A DNA stretch of 64,000 nt from positions 42,662 through 106,661 of the forward strand of contig UQAU01000003.1 in assembly GCA_900539035.1 (NCBI GenBank). The letters are read 5' to 3'. The notes under the pieces are model-generated. The model was not told the origin of the DNA. It made no database searches and saw only the letters and a program-made list of their open reading frames with translations. Both the position numbers and the translations under genes were made by a program. This document shows positions 32,783 through 41,916 of the stretch, one piece after another (within the stretch, counting starts at the first letter, position 1; every line of letters starts with the position of its first letter). The DNA is from an uncultured Collinsella sp. GTDB taxonomy: Bacteria; Actinomycetota; Coriobacteriia; Coriobacteriales; Coriobacteriaceae.

Positions 32783-34003
32783 ATGGTTGATACAGATTTT
32801 GCTTGGCGGCTTACGCAGGGGCTCGTGCGGATCGACAGTTCCGACCCAGGTGCGTATGAGGGCGAGATTGAACGCTATATCAAAGCGTTGGTTGAGGAAC
32901 GGTTGGCGCAGCTGAGCCATCCGGTGCTCCATGCCGTGCAGGTTGAGGAACTCGAGGTGCTGCCCGGGCGCCGCAACCTTATGGTCACCGTGCCGGGACT
33001 GAGCGACGAGCCACGGCTCGTCTATATCTGCCATATGGATACCGTTACGCTGGGCGATGGCTGGGACGCGGACACGCCGCCGCTCGGGGCGACCGTGCGG
33101 GACGATAAGCTCTATGGCCGCGGCGCCTGCGACATGAAGGGCGGTCTGGCCTGCGCCATTGCCGCTCTGGTCCATACGCTCGAGCGCGTGGCGGCGGATG
33201 GCGCGCTGCCCCGCCGCGGCTTTTCACTCATCTGCTCGGTCGACGAGGAAGACTTTATGCGCGGCTCAGAGGCAGCCATCGATGCTGGCTGGGTCGGCTC
33301 GCGTGAATGGGTGCTGGACACCGAGCCCACCGACGGACAGATCCAGGTGGCGCACAAGGGGCGTACGTGGTTCGAGATTGAAATGGCTGGCGTGACGGCG
33401 CATGCGAGCCAGCCCTGGAAGGGCGCGGATGCCGTCGCCGCCATGGCCGAGGTCGTGTGTTCGCTCCGTCGCGCGTTTGTGGCGCTGCCCGCGCACGATG
33501 AGCTGGGGTCTTCGACCATCACGTTTGGCCAAATCGAGGGCGGATATCGCCCCTATGTCGTACCCGACCGCGCCAAGGTCTGGGTCGATATGCGCCTGGC
33601 TCCGCCGACTGTTACGGTCGTCGCGAAGCGCATGGTAGAGCAGGCCATCGCCGGCGCCGAAGCCGCCGTTCCCGGTTGCCATGGCAGCTACACCGTGACG
33701 GGCGACCGCCCCGCCATCGAGCGCGATCCGAACTCTCCCCTTCCAGCAGCGCTCAAGCGTGCCGCCGATGACGTGACGGACGCGGACACGACCGTCGGCT
33801 TCTTTACCGGCTACACCGACACCGCCGTCATTGCCGGCAAGACAGGTAACCGCAATTGCATGAGCTACGGCCCCGGGTCGCTCGCGCTCGCGCACAAGCC
33901 CAACGAATATGTGCCCCACGCCGATATCGTTCGTTGTCAGCAGGTGCTCATCGCGCTCGCCGATAACGTGCTCTGGGACGCGAGCGGCCAAGTTGGGGCA
34001 TAA
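32783..34003 (+). CDS. M20 family metallopeptidase (ArgE/DapE type)
   Basis: This 406-residue zinc hydrolase shows VYICHMDTV (first metal histidine and catalytic Asp, about residues 75-83), YGRGACDMKGG (bridging Asp) and DEED (catalytic and metal acids). The lid domain (VTAHASQPWKGADA) is present. Related enzymes deacylate acetylornithine or succinyl-diaminopimelate or act as peptidases; this gene is not with arginine or lysine genes, so substrate is open. The ATG at 32783 follows GAGGT; upstream codons lack a ribosome site. A DUF1015-like gene follows 39 bases downstream. Confidence 0.88.
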   Translation: MVDTDFAWRLTQGLVRIDSSDPGAYEGEIERYIKALVEERLAQLSHPVLHAVQVEELEVLPGRRNLMVTVPGLSDEPRLVYICHMDTVTLGDGWDADTPPLGATVRDDKLYGRGACDMKGGLACAIAALVHTLERVAADGALPRRGFSLICSVDEEDFMRGSEAAIDAGWVGSREWVLDTEPTDGQIQVAHKGRTWFEIEMAGVTAHASQPWKGADAVAAMAEVVCSLRRAFVALPAHDELGSSTITFGQIEGGYRPYVVPDRAKVWVDMRLAPPTVTVVAKRMVEQAIAGAEAAVPGCHGSYTVTGDRPAIERDPNSPLPAALKRAADDVTDADTTVGFFTGYTDTAVIAGKTGNRNCMSYGPGSLALAHKPNEYVPHADIVRCQQVLIALADNVLWDASGQVGA

Positions 34004-34042
34004 TAAGCCGCGAACAAACCGACTCGTGCGTTAGGACCGCCC

Positions 34043-34726
34043 ATGAAAGCACTTCCGTTTCCCTGCATCCGCCCGGCTCAGGACCGCGCGCTCGAGGCGC
34101 TGCCTGCAATGGACAGCATCCTGAGCGGCAACGATGCTCTGCGCGGAGCCCTTGCCGATGGCCTGATGCTCAAGGACCCGGGCGCGGCGTATTACGTGTA
34201 CGAATGCTCGGGCGAGCCGGGACGTGTGACGGGTGTCGTGGCGATCTGCCCGACGAGTGTACTTGCGGGCGGCAAGGGCGATGCCAGCGCCGACGTGGCC
34301 GCCGCCGCGCGCGCGATCGCCGAACTCAAAGTTCAGCCGCGCCCCGTGTCGCTCGCCTACGAGGCGTCGCCCGTCATGGACATCATCCTGGGCGCTGCCA
34401 AAGAGGGCGCCTCGCTCTACGCCGTCACCGACCCCGCGGGCATTACGCACCGCGTGTGGGAGGTCAAGCGCGAGGACGCCGTCGGGGCCATCCGCGCTAT
34501 GCTCGACCAAGCACCGGAGCCGGCACTGACCGACGACCCCGCCTACGCCGCCGCTCTGACCGGGGCGTCGCAGCTGCTGGCCGATGAGGCCCGTGCCGCC
34601 GGAACGTACACCGGCAAGGAGCCGTTCAACTTTACCGTTGCCGTGCTCTTCCCCGCCGCGCAGGTCAGCGGCGGCGCGCCGCAGGTCCCGATGGGCCTGC
34701 TCACCCACCAGATCGCGCGGTTCTAG
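34043..34726 (+). CDS. DUF1015-like protein, short form
   Basis: This 227-residue protein resembles the N-terminal part of DUF1015 proteins: FPCIRPAQDRA at the start and YYVYECSGEPGRVTGVV near residue 51. Full members are about 400 residues and are frequently found beside serA/serC, as here. The function is unknown; a link with serine or phospholipid metabolism is inferred only from neighbours. The C-terminal residues FNFTVAVLFPAAQVSGG keep the family style, so this looks like an internally shortened form rather than a simple truncation. Confidence 0.6.
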   Translation: MKALPFPCIRPAQDRALEALPAMDSILSGNDALRGALADGLMLKDPGAAYYVYECSGEPGRVTGVVAICPTSVLAGGKGDASADVAAAARAIAELKVQPRPVSLAYEASPVMDIILGAAKEGASLYAVTDPAGITHRVWEVKREDAVGAIRAMLDQAPEPALTDDPAYAAALTGASQLLADEARAAGTYTGKEPFNFTVAVLFPAAQVSGGAPQVPMGLLTHQIARF

Positions 34727-34771
34727 CGAGACCAGACCGCCCGGCACAAAAATCGGCAGCTCAACAAACAG

Positions 34772-34812
34772 GGGGCGGAGATGCAGCAGGTACATGCATC
34801 TCCGCCCCTTTT
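34772..34812. terminator. Strong terminator between convergent genes
   Basis: Arms GGGGCGGAGATGCA (34772-34785) and TGCATCTCCGCCCC (34795-34808) are fully complementary and followed by four T on the plus strand. It lies between the DUF1015-like gene and the convergent histidine phosphatase. Confidence 0.85.
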
Positions 34813-34855
34813 GCGTCGAGAAGTTATGCCGGCGACCCGTGCCGCCGCGCTCGCG

Positions 34856-35491
34856 TTATCCGCGCTGCGGACCCGCAGTAGCCACGAGCGGTTCAAGCCC
34901 CAGCTCGCGCGCGTAGTCTTCCTGCGTAAAGACTTCGACCAGTTCAAACGTATCGGCCGCATCGTCAAACGCAAAATGCAGCACTGAGCAGTTGCCCGGC
35001 ACGCGTTCGCGCTCGTCGGCCGCCGCACCCTTCACGTGATCCATAAACTCCTTGATAGCCGAGCCATGACTTACCGCGAGCACACACGTATGGTCCGGAC
35101 GCTGCATAAGCTCGGTCAGCGTCGCCACCATGCGCTCACGCACCTGCATCTGGCCCTCGCCGCCAAACTGACGATAGAAATCTCGCCACGGGCGCTCGGG
35201 CATAAGCATCACGCGCTCGGCCTCAAAGTCGCCAAAGAACCACTCGCGCAGACCGTCCAGGCGCTCGTACGCCAAGCCCGGCCACAAGTTGGCGATAGTC
35301 TGCTCGGTGCGATGAAGCGTGGAGGTGTAGGCGTGGTCGGGCTCAATGCCGCGCGCACGCAAAAACATGCCGGCGCGCGCCGCCTGGTCGCAGCCCAACT
35401 GCGTGAGCGGCGAGTCACTCCAACCCTGAATAATGCGCTTAAGGTTGAATATCGTCTGTCCATGGCGAACCAGATACAGGTCTTTATTCAT
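34856..35491 (-). CDS. Histidine phosphatase family protein
   Basis: This 211-residue phosphoglycerate-mutase-like enzyme has LVRHGQT with the phosphoryl-accepting histidine (residues 7-13), the second arginine region (YTSTLHRTEQT) and VSHGSAI with the second catalytic histidine. It lacks the lengths expected of a glycolytic dPGM, so it is more likely a broad phosphatase (GpmB/CobC-like). The ATG at 35491 follows AAAGGA. A paralogue of the same family lies directly upstream, 17 bases away. Confidence 0.88.
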   Translation of the reverse strand: MNKDLYLVRHGQTIFNLKRIIQGWSDSPLTQLGCDQAARAGMFLRARGIEPDHAYTSTLHRTEQTIANLWPGLAYERLDGLREWFFGDFEAERVMLMPERPWRDFYRQFGGEGQMQVRERMVATLTELMQRPDHTCVLAVSHGSAIKEFMDHVKGAAADERERVPGNCSVLHFAFDDAADTFELVEVFTQEDYARELGLEPLVATAGPQRG

Positions 35492-35508
35492 AGGGGTCCT
35501 TTCGTTCG

Positions 35509-36051
35509 TTACCAATCAAGGAGCGAAAACGCCCCGTCGCAATAGCCAAAATGAAGCACGGCACCGTTGTCGGGTAGCTCTCCCCTGCCAGTCACATACT
35601 CAAGAAACTCCTGGCAGGCTGAGCCGTGGGAAACCGCCAGCACGCAGTCGTGCTGCGGCCTGGCCATGATGCGGGACAGCGCCGCGACCATGCGCGACTG
35701 AAGCTGCACTTCCGACTCGCCACCAAAGGCAACCGGATAATCACCCCAGGGCTGCGGCGGCATCTCGCGATTTGATGTGCCCTCCAGCGAGCCAAAATGC
35801 CACTCACGCAGGTCATCGACCAGCTCTATGGAACGGCCCTCGCCAACGATAAGCTCGGCCGTATGCCGCGCCCGGCCCAACGGCGAGGAATACACATGAT
35901 CAAAGGCCACGCCACGCGCCGCAAACGCCGTACGCACCGTCAGCGCCTGCTCGCGCCCGCGCGCCGTAAGCGGCGAATCGTGCCAGCCCTGCAAAATGCT
36001 CTGCACATTGAGCTCAGTCTGCCCATGCCGCACCAAATACAGATCTGCCAC
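35509..36051 (-). CDS. Histidine phosphatase family protein (tandem paralogue)
   Basis: This 180-residue protein shares LVRHGQTELNVQSILQGW, YSSPLGRARHTAE and LAVSHGSACQEF with its downstream neighbour, indicating a local duplication. The GTG start at 36051 follows GGAGGG. The two genes are probably co-transcribed. Substrate is unknown; the shorter C-terminus and lower insertion content set it apart from the 211-residue paralogue. Confidence 0.88.
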   Translation of the reverse strand: MADLYLVRHGQTELNVQSILQGWHDSPLTARGREQALTVRTAFAARGVAFDHVYSSPLGRARHTAELIVGEGRSIELVDDLREWHFGSLEGTSNREMPPQPWGDYPVAFGGESEVQLQSRMVAALSRIMARPQHDCVLAVSHGSACQEFLEYVTGRGELPDNGAVLHFGYCDGAFSLLDW

Positions 36052-36066
36052 ACACCCTCCCCTCGT

Positions 36067-36103
36067 ACCACCACAAAGGGGACAGGCACCTTTGTGGTGA
36101 TTT
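36067..36103. repeat. ACCACCACAAAGG hairpin repeat, copy 5
   Basis: Same family as at 2174; ACCACCACAAAGG pairs with CCTTTGTGGTGAT (one change). It lies between the nitroreductase stop and the phosphatase start. Confidence 0.85.
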
Positions 36104-36133
36104 ACCGTCTGATCACGCCGCGATGACGCTCAA

Positions 36134-36805
36134 CTACACCAGCACGTCGGCGAGCGAACGCTTGGGTACGTGGTGCACCTGCGCCTCGTCGCGCCAATAA
36201 TTGATGGAGCCGTCGGGGTTGGAATCGATCGCATCAATCACCTGTGTCTCGGCCGGAACGCCAAACGCCATGATCAGCTTGAGCTCATACTTGTCGTTAT
36301 CGAGCCCCATGGCATCGATCGCGCGGGGCGTAAAGGCCTTGAACATGCAGGCTGCCACCTCGGGCGTGGCGCTGCGGGCGGCGAGCATCATCGTCTGCGC
36401 GGCAATGCCCGTGTCGACCTCGGTAATGGGAGCGGCAGGCTTGCCCGGAACGGCGCGCTCGGCCAGAATCGCGATGTAGCCGGTCGGGCGCTCGCCCTCG
36501 GCAGGACCCAGCCAATCCTTAAGCGCGCCGGCCCATGCAAGCTCGTCAAACACGCGCGCGCAGTCCTCGGCACCGCTCACCACATGAAAACGAAGACGTT
36601 GAGCATTGGCACCACAGGGAGCTAGGTGAGCCAGCTCTGCCAGCTCGAGCAAAAACTCACGCGGCACGCGCATGGACTCGTCAAAGCGACGGCACGTGCG
36701 GGCGCGACGAACCAGCGCATCAAACGCGTCCAAGCCGAGCTTTTCGCAACCCTGTTTTGCCATCGATTCGACACTCGACGGTGCCTCGGGAACTGCTTCG
36801 TTCAT
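36134..36805 (-). CDS. Nitroreductase family protein
   Basis: This 223-residue FMN-dependent oxidoreductase shows the family start ALVRRARTCRRFDES (about residues 30-45), HLAPCGANAQRLRF for flavin contact and VDTGIAAQTMMLAARS in the middle. Members reduce nitro compounds, quinones or other acceptors with NAD(P)H. The ATG at 36805 was chosen because the domain starts shortly after it and GGGGGT lies upstream; the in-frame extension to 36973 has no ribosome site. Physiological substrate unknown. Confidence 0.85.
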   Translation of the reverse strand: MNEAVPEAPSSVESMAKQGCEKLGLDAFDALVRRARTCRRFDESMRVPREFLLELAELAHLAPCGANAQRLRFHVVSGAEDCARVFDELAWAGALKDWLGPAEGERPTGYIAILAERAVPGKPAAPITEVDTGIAAQTMMLAARSATPEVAACMFKAFTPRAIDAMGLDNDKYELKLIMAFGVPAETQVIDAIDSNPDGSINYWRDEAQVHHVPKRSLADVLV

Positions 36806-37040
36806 AGGGACCCCCAATACAAGCCAATTGTCCTTAGGAGAATCTAACCCAAAACGTAGGCAATAACGAACAGGGCTGCAATGTTCTACACCTGTTGAAT
36901 AGAAAATCGCGACGTGGGGAACAACGGAAACAATTCGGGACCTTTGGGTTACGTTTCGCCCTCCCCGACCCATACGCCAGCGCCTTTAGGCGATACTGGT
37001 TGTAACAATCAAGGCTTACGCCGCACGGAAAGGAGACATT

Positions 37041-37643
37041 ATGGGCATCTTTAAGAACGATGACCAAAAATCGAGCCAGTTTGGATTTGACGAGAAAAGC
37101 ATGGCAGGCAAGGCCGTCAAGGCCGTGCGCTGGATTTACGCCATCACGGGCGTCTTGGCGCTCGTCGCCGGCATCGCACTGCTGTTTGCGCCCGCCAAGT
37201 CCCTCGTCTTCCTAACGACCGTCTTGGGCTTCTACTTTGTGATCACGGCCGCGATCAGGCTGTTTACCGCTGTTTTTGAGCCGCTGCTGCCCACCGGCTG
37301 GCGCGTGACGAGCATCATCTCCAACCTACTCATTATCTTGGGCGGCGTCATAATCCTGCGCAACCAGGCCTTCTCGACCGCGACGCTCACCACGATGGTG
37401 GTTATCGTGGCCGGCTTTGGCTGGATCGTCGAAGGTGTCATGTCCATTCTGGAGTCCGAGCTTTCGTCCAACCGTGCCCTCGCCATCCTGAGCGGCGCGC
37501 TCTCCATCATCGCCGGCATGTTCGTGTTTATCTATCCGCTGTGGTCGGCCAAGATGCTCGTCATCTTTAGCGGCGCCGCACTGCTGGTGTTTGGCGTAAC
37601 GCTGATTGTTCGCGCTATTCAATTTGGCAAACTGGTGCACTAG
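37041..37643 (+). CDS. DUF308/HdeD-like membrane protein
   Basis: This 200-residue protein has a hydrophilic N-terminus of about 25 residues and six hydrophobic helices arranged as three hairpin pairs, the DUF308 (HdeD) pattern with repeated G-I-x-L-x-x-P loops. HdeD is linked to acid resistance in enterobacteria, but the wider family is uncharacterised. A strong AAGGAG precedes the ATG at 37041. The next gene starts at the base after its stop codon, so the two are coupled. Confidence 0.82.
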   Translation: MGIFKNDDQKSSQFGFDEKSMAGKAVKAVRWIYAITGVLALVAGIALLFAPAKSLVFLTTVLGFYFVITAAIRLFTAVFEPLLPTGWRVTSIISNLLIILGGVIILRNQAFSTATLTTMVVIVAGFGWIVEGVMSILESELSSNRALAILSGALSIIAGMFVFIYPLWSAKMLVIFSGAALLVFGVTLIVRAIQFGKLVH

Positions 37644-38126
37644 ATGCCGCGAACGCTCTTTATTGATGCCGACGCCTGCCCGGTCACGCGCGAGTCGATT
37701 GACTGCGCGCGGCGGGCGGGCGTCGCCGTTGTTATCGCCGGCAACAGCACGCAAAACCTGGAACGGCACATTCGCCGCGACGACCCGCGCGATGCCGAGC
37801 ACGCGCGACGCGGCTTTTGGGTCACGACGCTCGATGTGAGCGTGGGCGCCGACAGCGCCGACTTTGCCATTGTCGAACGCCTGCAGGCGGGCGACGTGGT
37901 CGTGACGCAGGACATTGGCTTGGCGAGCATGGTGCTCGGGCGCGATGCCGCCGTCATCGGTGTGCGCGGGCGCGTCTACGACAAAGCGACCATCGACATG
38001 CAACTGTTTATTCGCCACGAGGAAAAGAAGGTGCGCCGCGCCGGCGGTCGCACTCGCGGTCCGGCGGCATTTACCAGCGAAGACCGCGCCCGCTTTAAAC
38101 GCAACCTCACCGAGCTGTTACGCTAA
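37644..38126 (+). CDS. UPF0178 (YaiI/YqxD) family protein
   Basis: This 160-residue protein begins LFIDADACPV, the diagnostic acidic motif of UPF0178, and has SVGADSADFAIVERLQAGDVVVTQD, GRVYDKATID and the C-terminal TSEDRARF. The fold is PIN-like with clustered acids, so nuclease activity is plausible but unproven. The ATG directly abuts the stop of the DUF308 gene. Confidence 0.9.
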   Translation: MPRTLFIDADACPVTRESIDCARRAGVAVVIAGNSTQNLERHIRRDDPRDAEHARRGFWVTTLDVSVGADSADFAIVERLQAGDVVVTQDIGLASMVLGRDAAVIGVRGRVYDKATIDMQLFIRHEEKKVRRAGGRTRGPAAFTSEDRARFKRNLTELLR

Positions 38127-38145
38127 ACAAGGTAGATTTTTGGGC

Positions 38146-39234
38146 TTAGAGACCAAAGGCGGAGAGAACGAGTCCCCAACCGGCGCCGATGACGTACATC
38201 ATGACCAGGAACATGACGTTCTCGCGGGCACTGCGGTTGGTGCGGAACAACACCAGGTAGCCCACGCCGGCGGAGATAAGCGTGCCGGCGAGCATCGGTG
38301 CCAGCTGTAGCGCGCCCTCCAGGTACAGCTGCGTAATGACCACGCTCGCCGCGCAGTTGGGGATCAGGCCGACAAGCGCCGAACCCAGGACGGCGAGCGT
38401 CTCGTTGCCACGCAGGAACTGCTCGATCGCGGACTCGCCGAAGGTCTCGAGCACGGCGACCAGAATCAGCGTCACCAGAAAAATGAATACCGATACCTGC
38501 ACGGTGTGCGAGATGGCGCTGCGAATAATCGACAGGAGGGGCGCGCCCTCGTGAGAGTGGGAGTGACCGTGGCCATCATGGTGTTCATGCTCGCCCCCAT
38601 GACCGTGATCGTGTCCATGTCCGTGTTCGTGCTCGTCCTCGTCTTCATCGCAACCGCAATGGTCGCGCTCGCATAACTCGTGGATGTGGTCGGCGCTCAC
38701 GCCCGCCTCGGCCACCTCGTCGATGATGTCACCGCCGCTGTGGTCGTCATGCGCGCAGTTAACGTGCGCCGGATTGACAGTGGTCCCCAACACGGTACGA
38801 CGAATCGCCGCATGCGCGCGGGCGTTGCGACGCAGACCGCGAATGGCGGCATCTACGATAAAGCCCGTGACCAGTGCGATCAGCGCTTTCGAAGCCAAAA
38901 GCATCGCCATAGTCTGCACGGGAACCTGCTCGGCAAGCAGCAGCGGCAGCATCTCGTCGGAGGTCGAAAGGAACACCGCCACCAACGTGCCCAAGGTCAC
39001 GACACGACCGGCGTACAGCGTTGCCGCCATTGCCGAAAAGCCGCACTGCGGCACCATGCCCAGCAGCGAGCCAACCACGGGACCCGCGGCGCCGGCGCGC
39101 TTGATGGCCCCGTTAACGCGGTCGCCCGCGACGTGCTCCAAGGTCTCGAGGGCCAGATACGTCACCAACAAAAACGGCACCAGCGACAGCGTGTCCTTGC
39201 CGGCGTCGAACAAAATATCAATCAGCAAATCCAT
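38146..39234 (-). CDS. Putative ten-TM heavy-metal exporter (ArsP_2/PF11449-like)
   Basis: This 362-residue membrane protein has two repeated blocks of helices (LLGMVPQCGFSAMAA and LVGLIPNCAASVVITQ, each with a P-x-C motif) separated by a long loop at about residues 160-225 packed with His, Asp, Glu and Gly (HGHGHDHGHGG-type). Such a loop probably binds metal. The family is annotated as a putative manganese or heavy-metal exporter; the transported ion is not known. The ATG at 39234 follows AAAGGT. It is convergent with the UPF0178 gene and lies 3 kb from an ArsR/P-ATPase metal cluster. Confidence 0.82.
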   Translation of the reverse strand: MDLLIDILFDAGKDTLSLVPFLLVTYLALETLEHVAGDRVNGAIKRAGAAGPVVGSLLGMVPQCGFSAMAATLYAGRVVTLGTLVAVFLSTSDEMLPLLLAEQVPVQTMAMLLASKALIALVTGFIVDAAIRGLRRNARAHAAIRRTVLGTTVNPAHVNCAHDDHSGGDIIDEVAEAGVSADHIHELCERDHCGCDEDEDEHEHGHGHDHGHGGEHEHHDGHGHSHSHEGAPLLSIIRSAISHTVQVSVFIFLVTLILVAVLETFGESAIEQFLRGNETLAVLGSALVGLIPNCAASVVITQLYLEGALQLAPMLAGTLISAGVGYLVLFRTNRSARENVMFLVMMYVIGAGWGLVLSAFGL

Positions 39235-39405
39235 GACGGATGGAACCTTTCGTGTCTTTCGGCAGCATTGTAAAAGTCCTAGCGGTCAACTAGGGTATTG
39301 TAGTTGTCCCGGGCGCGGTGCCAATAGTTGCCCATGGTAAACTATCATCTCGCCACAACTCAGTAACCCCGAGCCGCGCGACGCGGCCCGTCCAAGGAGC
39401 AGCCT

Positions 39406-40374
39406 ATGAACGTTTCGCAAGCACTCGAATACGAGCGCCAGCCGTTTATCCCCATGTTTATCTATGGCGATCACGGTGCCATGGAGTCCGAGCGCCAGAA
39501 GGGCGAAGAGGCCCTCAAGGTGCTCGAGACCGAGTACTTTACCGCCGAGGGCGACCCCAGCTTCGACTTTGCCACCGTGCGCGACCTGGCTGACCGCAAC
39601 CGCGACCTGTGCGACCAGATTGGCGAGGCACGCCTGCGCAACGTGACACCCGCGACGCTTTCGCGCGGCCTGTCCGATGCCGACACCTGCGCCGCCATCG
39701 GCAAGATGCAAAAGCGCACCGCCGCGTCCGTTATGCGCGAAATCCGCGGCGACCGCGACGCGCTCGGCGTGGCCTACGCCCGCAAGCCCATCCAGGGCAC
39801 GGTGCTCGGCATCGACATCGAGACCACCGGCCGTGCGCCTGAGCGCGGTTATATCATCAACGTTGGTTGGGAGATCATGGAGCTCACCAGCGACGCCGTC
39901 CCGCACGACGCCGAGGCACACTACTGCGGCCTGCCCGACATCTACCGCGGCGAGGATGTGCCGTTGTCGAATATCCACCACATCACCTGGGACGACATCG
40001 ACGGCAAAAAGCCGTTCCGCGAGAACAAGGAGCTGCAGAAGCAGCTGCTCAAGCTCATGAAGAAGTACCCGTACATGGCACACAACGCCGCGTTTGAGGA
40101 CAGCTGGTTCAAGATCCACTTGGACGGTTACGCCGAGGCACGCCGCGCAGGCAAGATCATCGTCATCGACTCACGCCAGATCTGCCGCAGCCTGGACGCC
40201 GACGTGCGCTCGCTCCCCCGCGAATCCGCGCCCGCCGCGCTCGAGAACTGGGCCCGCCGCCGCGGCACCCTCGCCGCCGACGCCAACGAGCAACATCTGG
40301 GCCTGGACGACACCGACCTCATGCTCCGCACCGTCCAAGCCGAGTTCAACCTCAAGAACCTGTTTGCCAAGTAG
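39406..40374 (+). CDS. DEDD-type 3'-5' exonuclease
   Basis: This 322-residue protein holds a DnaQ-like exonuclease domain from about residue 136: GIDIETTG (Exo I acids), HNAAFEDSW (Exo II) and HLGLDDTDLM (Exo III, DEDDh histidine and Asp). The first 130 residues are helical and not part of the domain. There are no polymerase or helicase parts, so it is a free-standing nuclease, probably for repair or RNA turnover. AAGGAG precedes the ATG at 39406. Confidence 0.88.
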   Translation: MNVSQALEYERQPFIPMFIYGDHGAMESERQKGEEALKVLETEYFTAEGDPSFDFATVRDLADRNRDLCDQIGEARLRNVTPATLSRGLSDADTCAAIGKMQKRTAASVMREIRGDRDALGVAYARKPIQGTVLGIDIETTGRAPERGYIINVGWEIMELTSDAVPHDAEAHYCGLPDIYRGEDVPLSNIHHITWDDIDGKKPFRENKELQKQLLKLMKKYPYMAHNAAFEDSWFKIHLDGYAEARRAGKIIVIDSRQICRSLDADVRSLPRESAPAALENWARRRGTLAADANEQHLGLDDTDLMLRTVQAEFNLKNLFAK

Positions 40375-40406
40375 AAACGCATGCGGCAAACCCCGGCGTA
40401 GATCAC

Positions 40407-40446
40407 GAGCGGCCTCGCAGCGGGAAACCCCACAGCGGGGCCGCTC
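40407..40446 (+). terminator. Hairpin after the exonuclease gene
   Basis: GAGCGGCC and GGCCGCTC pair around an inner CGGG/CCCC stem, 33 bases past the stop. There is no T run, so it may not end transcription efficiently. Confidence 0.45.
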
Positions 40447-40725
40447 TACGTTCCACAGATAGATCTGCCATCACAAATTCTGAACCCTCATTTTGAACGA
40501 TTTCGGCCAATTCCCGACACGTAATTCGTTGTCGGATGGTGATGCATCGATATCAAATGCGCAGCAATTGAGTATTTCTATGCTATAGCCGAGCTGCGAA
40601 AACATTAATTTAGGGCGTACCAACCCATTATTGCGTCAAGCTTTTGGACAGCATTTGGTTAGACCTCTAAAACGATTTTTCCACTCAGCGCCATCAGCAC
40701 GGGATTAGCTGACACGATATATACC
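40447..40725. other. AT-rich intergenic region before the 396-aa gene
   Basis: No gene is seen. GC is lower than in the flanks, in keeping with a transferred block that includes the following gene. A GATATATA box ends a few bases before the ATG at 40726 and no ribosome site is visible, so a very short or absent leader is possible. Confidence 0.4.
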
Positions 40726-41916
40726 ATGAGTATCGTATTGTCACATACCACTGCAAAAGCGGTCTACCAGGCCGCGCATTCGGTGTCTGCGAAAGGCATC
40801 GAGTCCTGTAGTCCTGCCGCGATTTACGGATCATGTCCCACCGGAACGCTCCTTGACGCAGCCGCAGAATGGCTCACCAAACATGATGTTTCCCTCGGCG
40901 CAAATGATTCCCTCGAGGTGATGGTGTTTGATCGCAGGAATGCGCGCTATGCAATGAACTGTCAATGCCACGTTTCTTCAAAACGATTCTCGAACTCACG
41001 CTTTATAGAGCTCAAAGATGGCATCTTCGTTGTTGGCGTTGAGCTTTGCGCGCTTCAGGCTGCCACCTATCTTTCTTTTCGCGAACTAGTGGAGTACTAC
41101 TTTGAACTGTGCGGCGCTTATTCCCTTGGAACCGACTCTTCCACCTCCTATACCGAGCGTTTCGCGCTCACCTCGACCGAGAGGTTAAAGCAGTTCTTTA
41201 ATTCCATTACCAGATGCGACGGTCTGGCTCTTGCCCGAAAGGCGATCCAATGTGTGCGCGACGGATGCCGGTCTCCTATGGAAACGGCCTTTGTCATGAT
41301 GCTAACGCTGCCCAAAAGCGAAGGAGGGCTAGGTATTAGGGGAATTGGGACCGATTACGAGGTGCAGGTCACCGCTGCCGCAAAGAATCTCACGAGACGC
41401 AAAAAGTTCTTTATGGATGCGTATCTAAAGAAATCTCGCACAGACATTGAATACAACGGTTTTTATCATGACGCGGAAGAAGACCGCGCCATCGATGAGG
41501 AGCGCAAGAATGCACTTGCGTCCATGGGGTACGGAATCATCACCGTCAGCCGTTATTCCTTTATGCATGCCAGCTCTTTTGTTAGGGTCATGGAAGCGAT
41601 CCAACGGAAAGAGGGCATACGCCCCTCGCGTCTGCCAAAAGACTTTCAAATCATGCAAGAGGACCTGAGACAGTTTGTGCTCAGAAGGTTTATAGAAGAG
41701 AAAAAGCGAATTCAGAAGCAGCTTCGCCAGGATTCCGAAGAGCGTCAACGAATCGACCTCGAAAAAGCAACACTCGAAGGCATCACGCTGGATGACCCGA
41801 CAATTAATGAAGTTCCGACAATCGATGACATGCAGACTGTCGAATCCGACAGGCCATCATTTGCCCAAACAAGCAGCCTCGCGCCCGAGGGCAGGATCTT
41901 CGGGGCCGGAAGCTAG
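40726..41916 (+). CDS. Hypothetical protein with possible PD-(D/E)XK (DUF559-like) domain
   Basis: I do not recognise a named family. Residues of about 185-290 resemble very-short-patch-repair/DUF559 nuclease folds: PMETAFVMMLTLP, GLGIRGIGTDYEVQV, then KSRTDIEYNGFYHD with the D-x-E-Y-x5-H arrangement, R/K positions in EERKNALASMGYGIITVSRY. The first 150 residues (start VLSHTTAKAVYQAA) look like a separate domain that recurs in Coriobacteriia. The end is charged and coiled-coil. GC is clearly lower than in neighbours. A defence or repair role is inferred. The ATG at 40726 has no ribosome site. Confidence 0.6.
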   Translation: MSIVLSHTTAKAVYQAAHSVSAKGIESCSPAAIYGSCPTGTLLDAAAEWLTKHDVSLGANDSLEVMVFDRRNARYAMNCQCHVSSKRFSNSRFIELKDGIFVVGVELCALQAATYLSFRELVEYYFELCGAYSLGTDSSTSYTERFALTSTERLKQFFNSITRCDGLALARKAIQCVRDGCRSPMETAFVMMLTLPKSEGGLGIRGIGTDYEVQVTAAAKNLTRRKKFFMDAYLKKSRTDIEYNGFYHDAEEDRAIDEERKNALASMGYGIITVSRYSFMHASSFVRVMEAIQRKEGIRPSRLPKDFQIMQEDLRQFVLRRFIEEKKRIQKQLRQDSEERQRIDLEKATLEGITLDDPTINEVPTIDDMQTVESDRPSFAQTSSLAPEGRIFGAGS

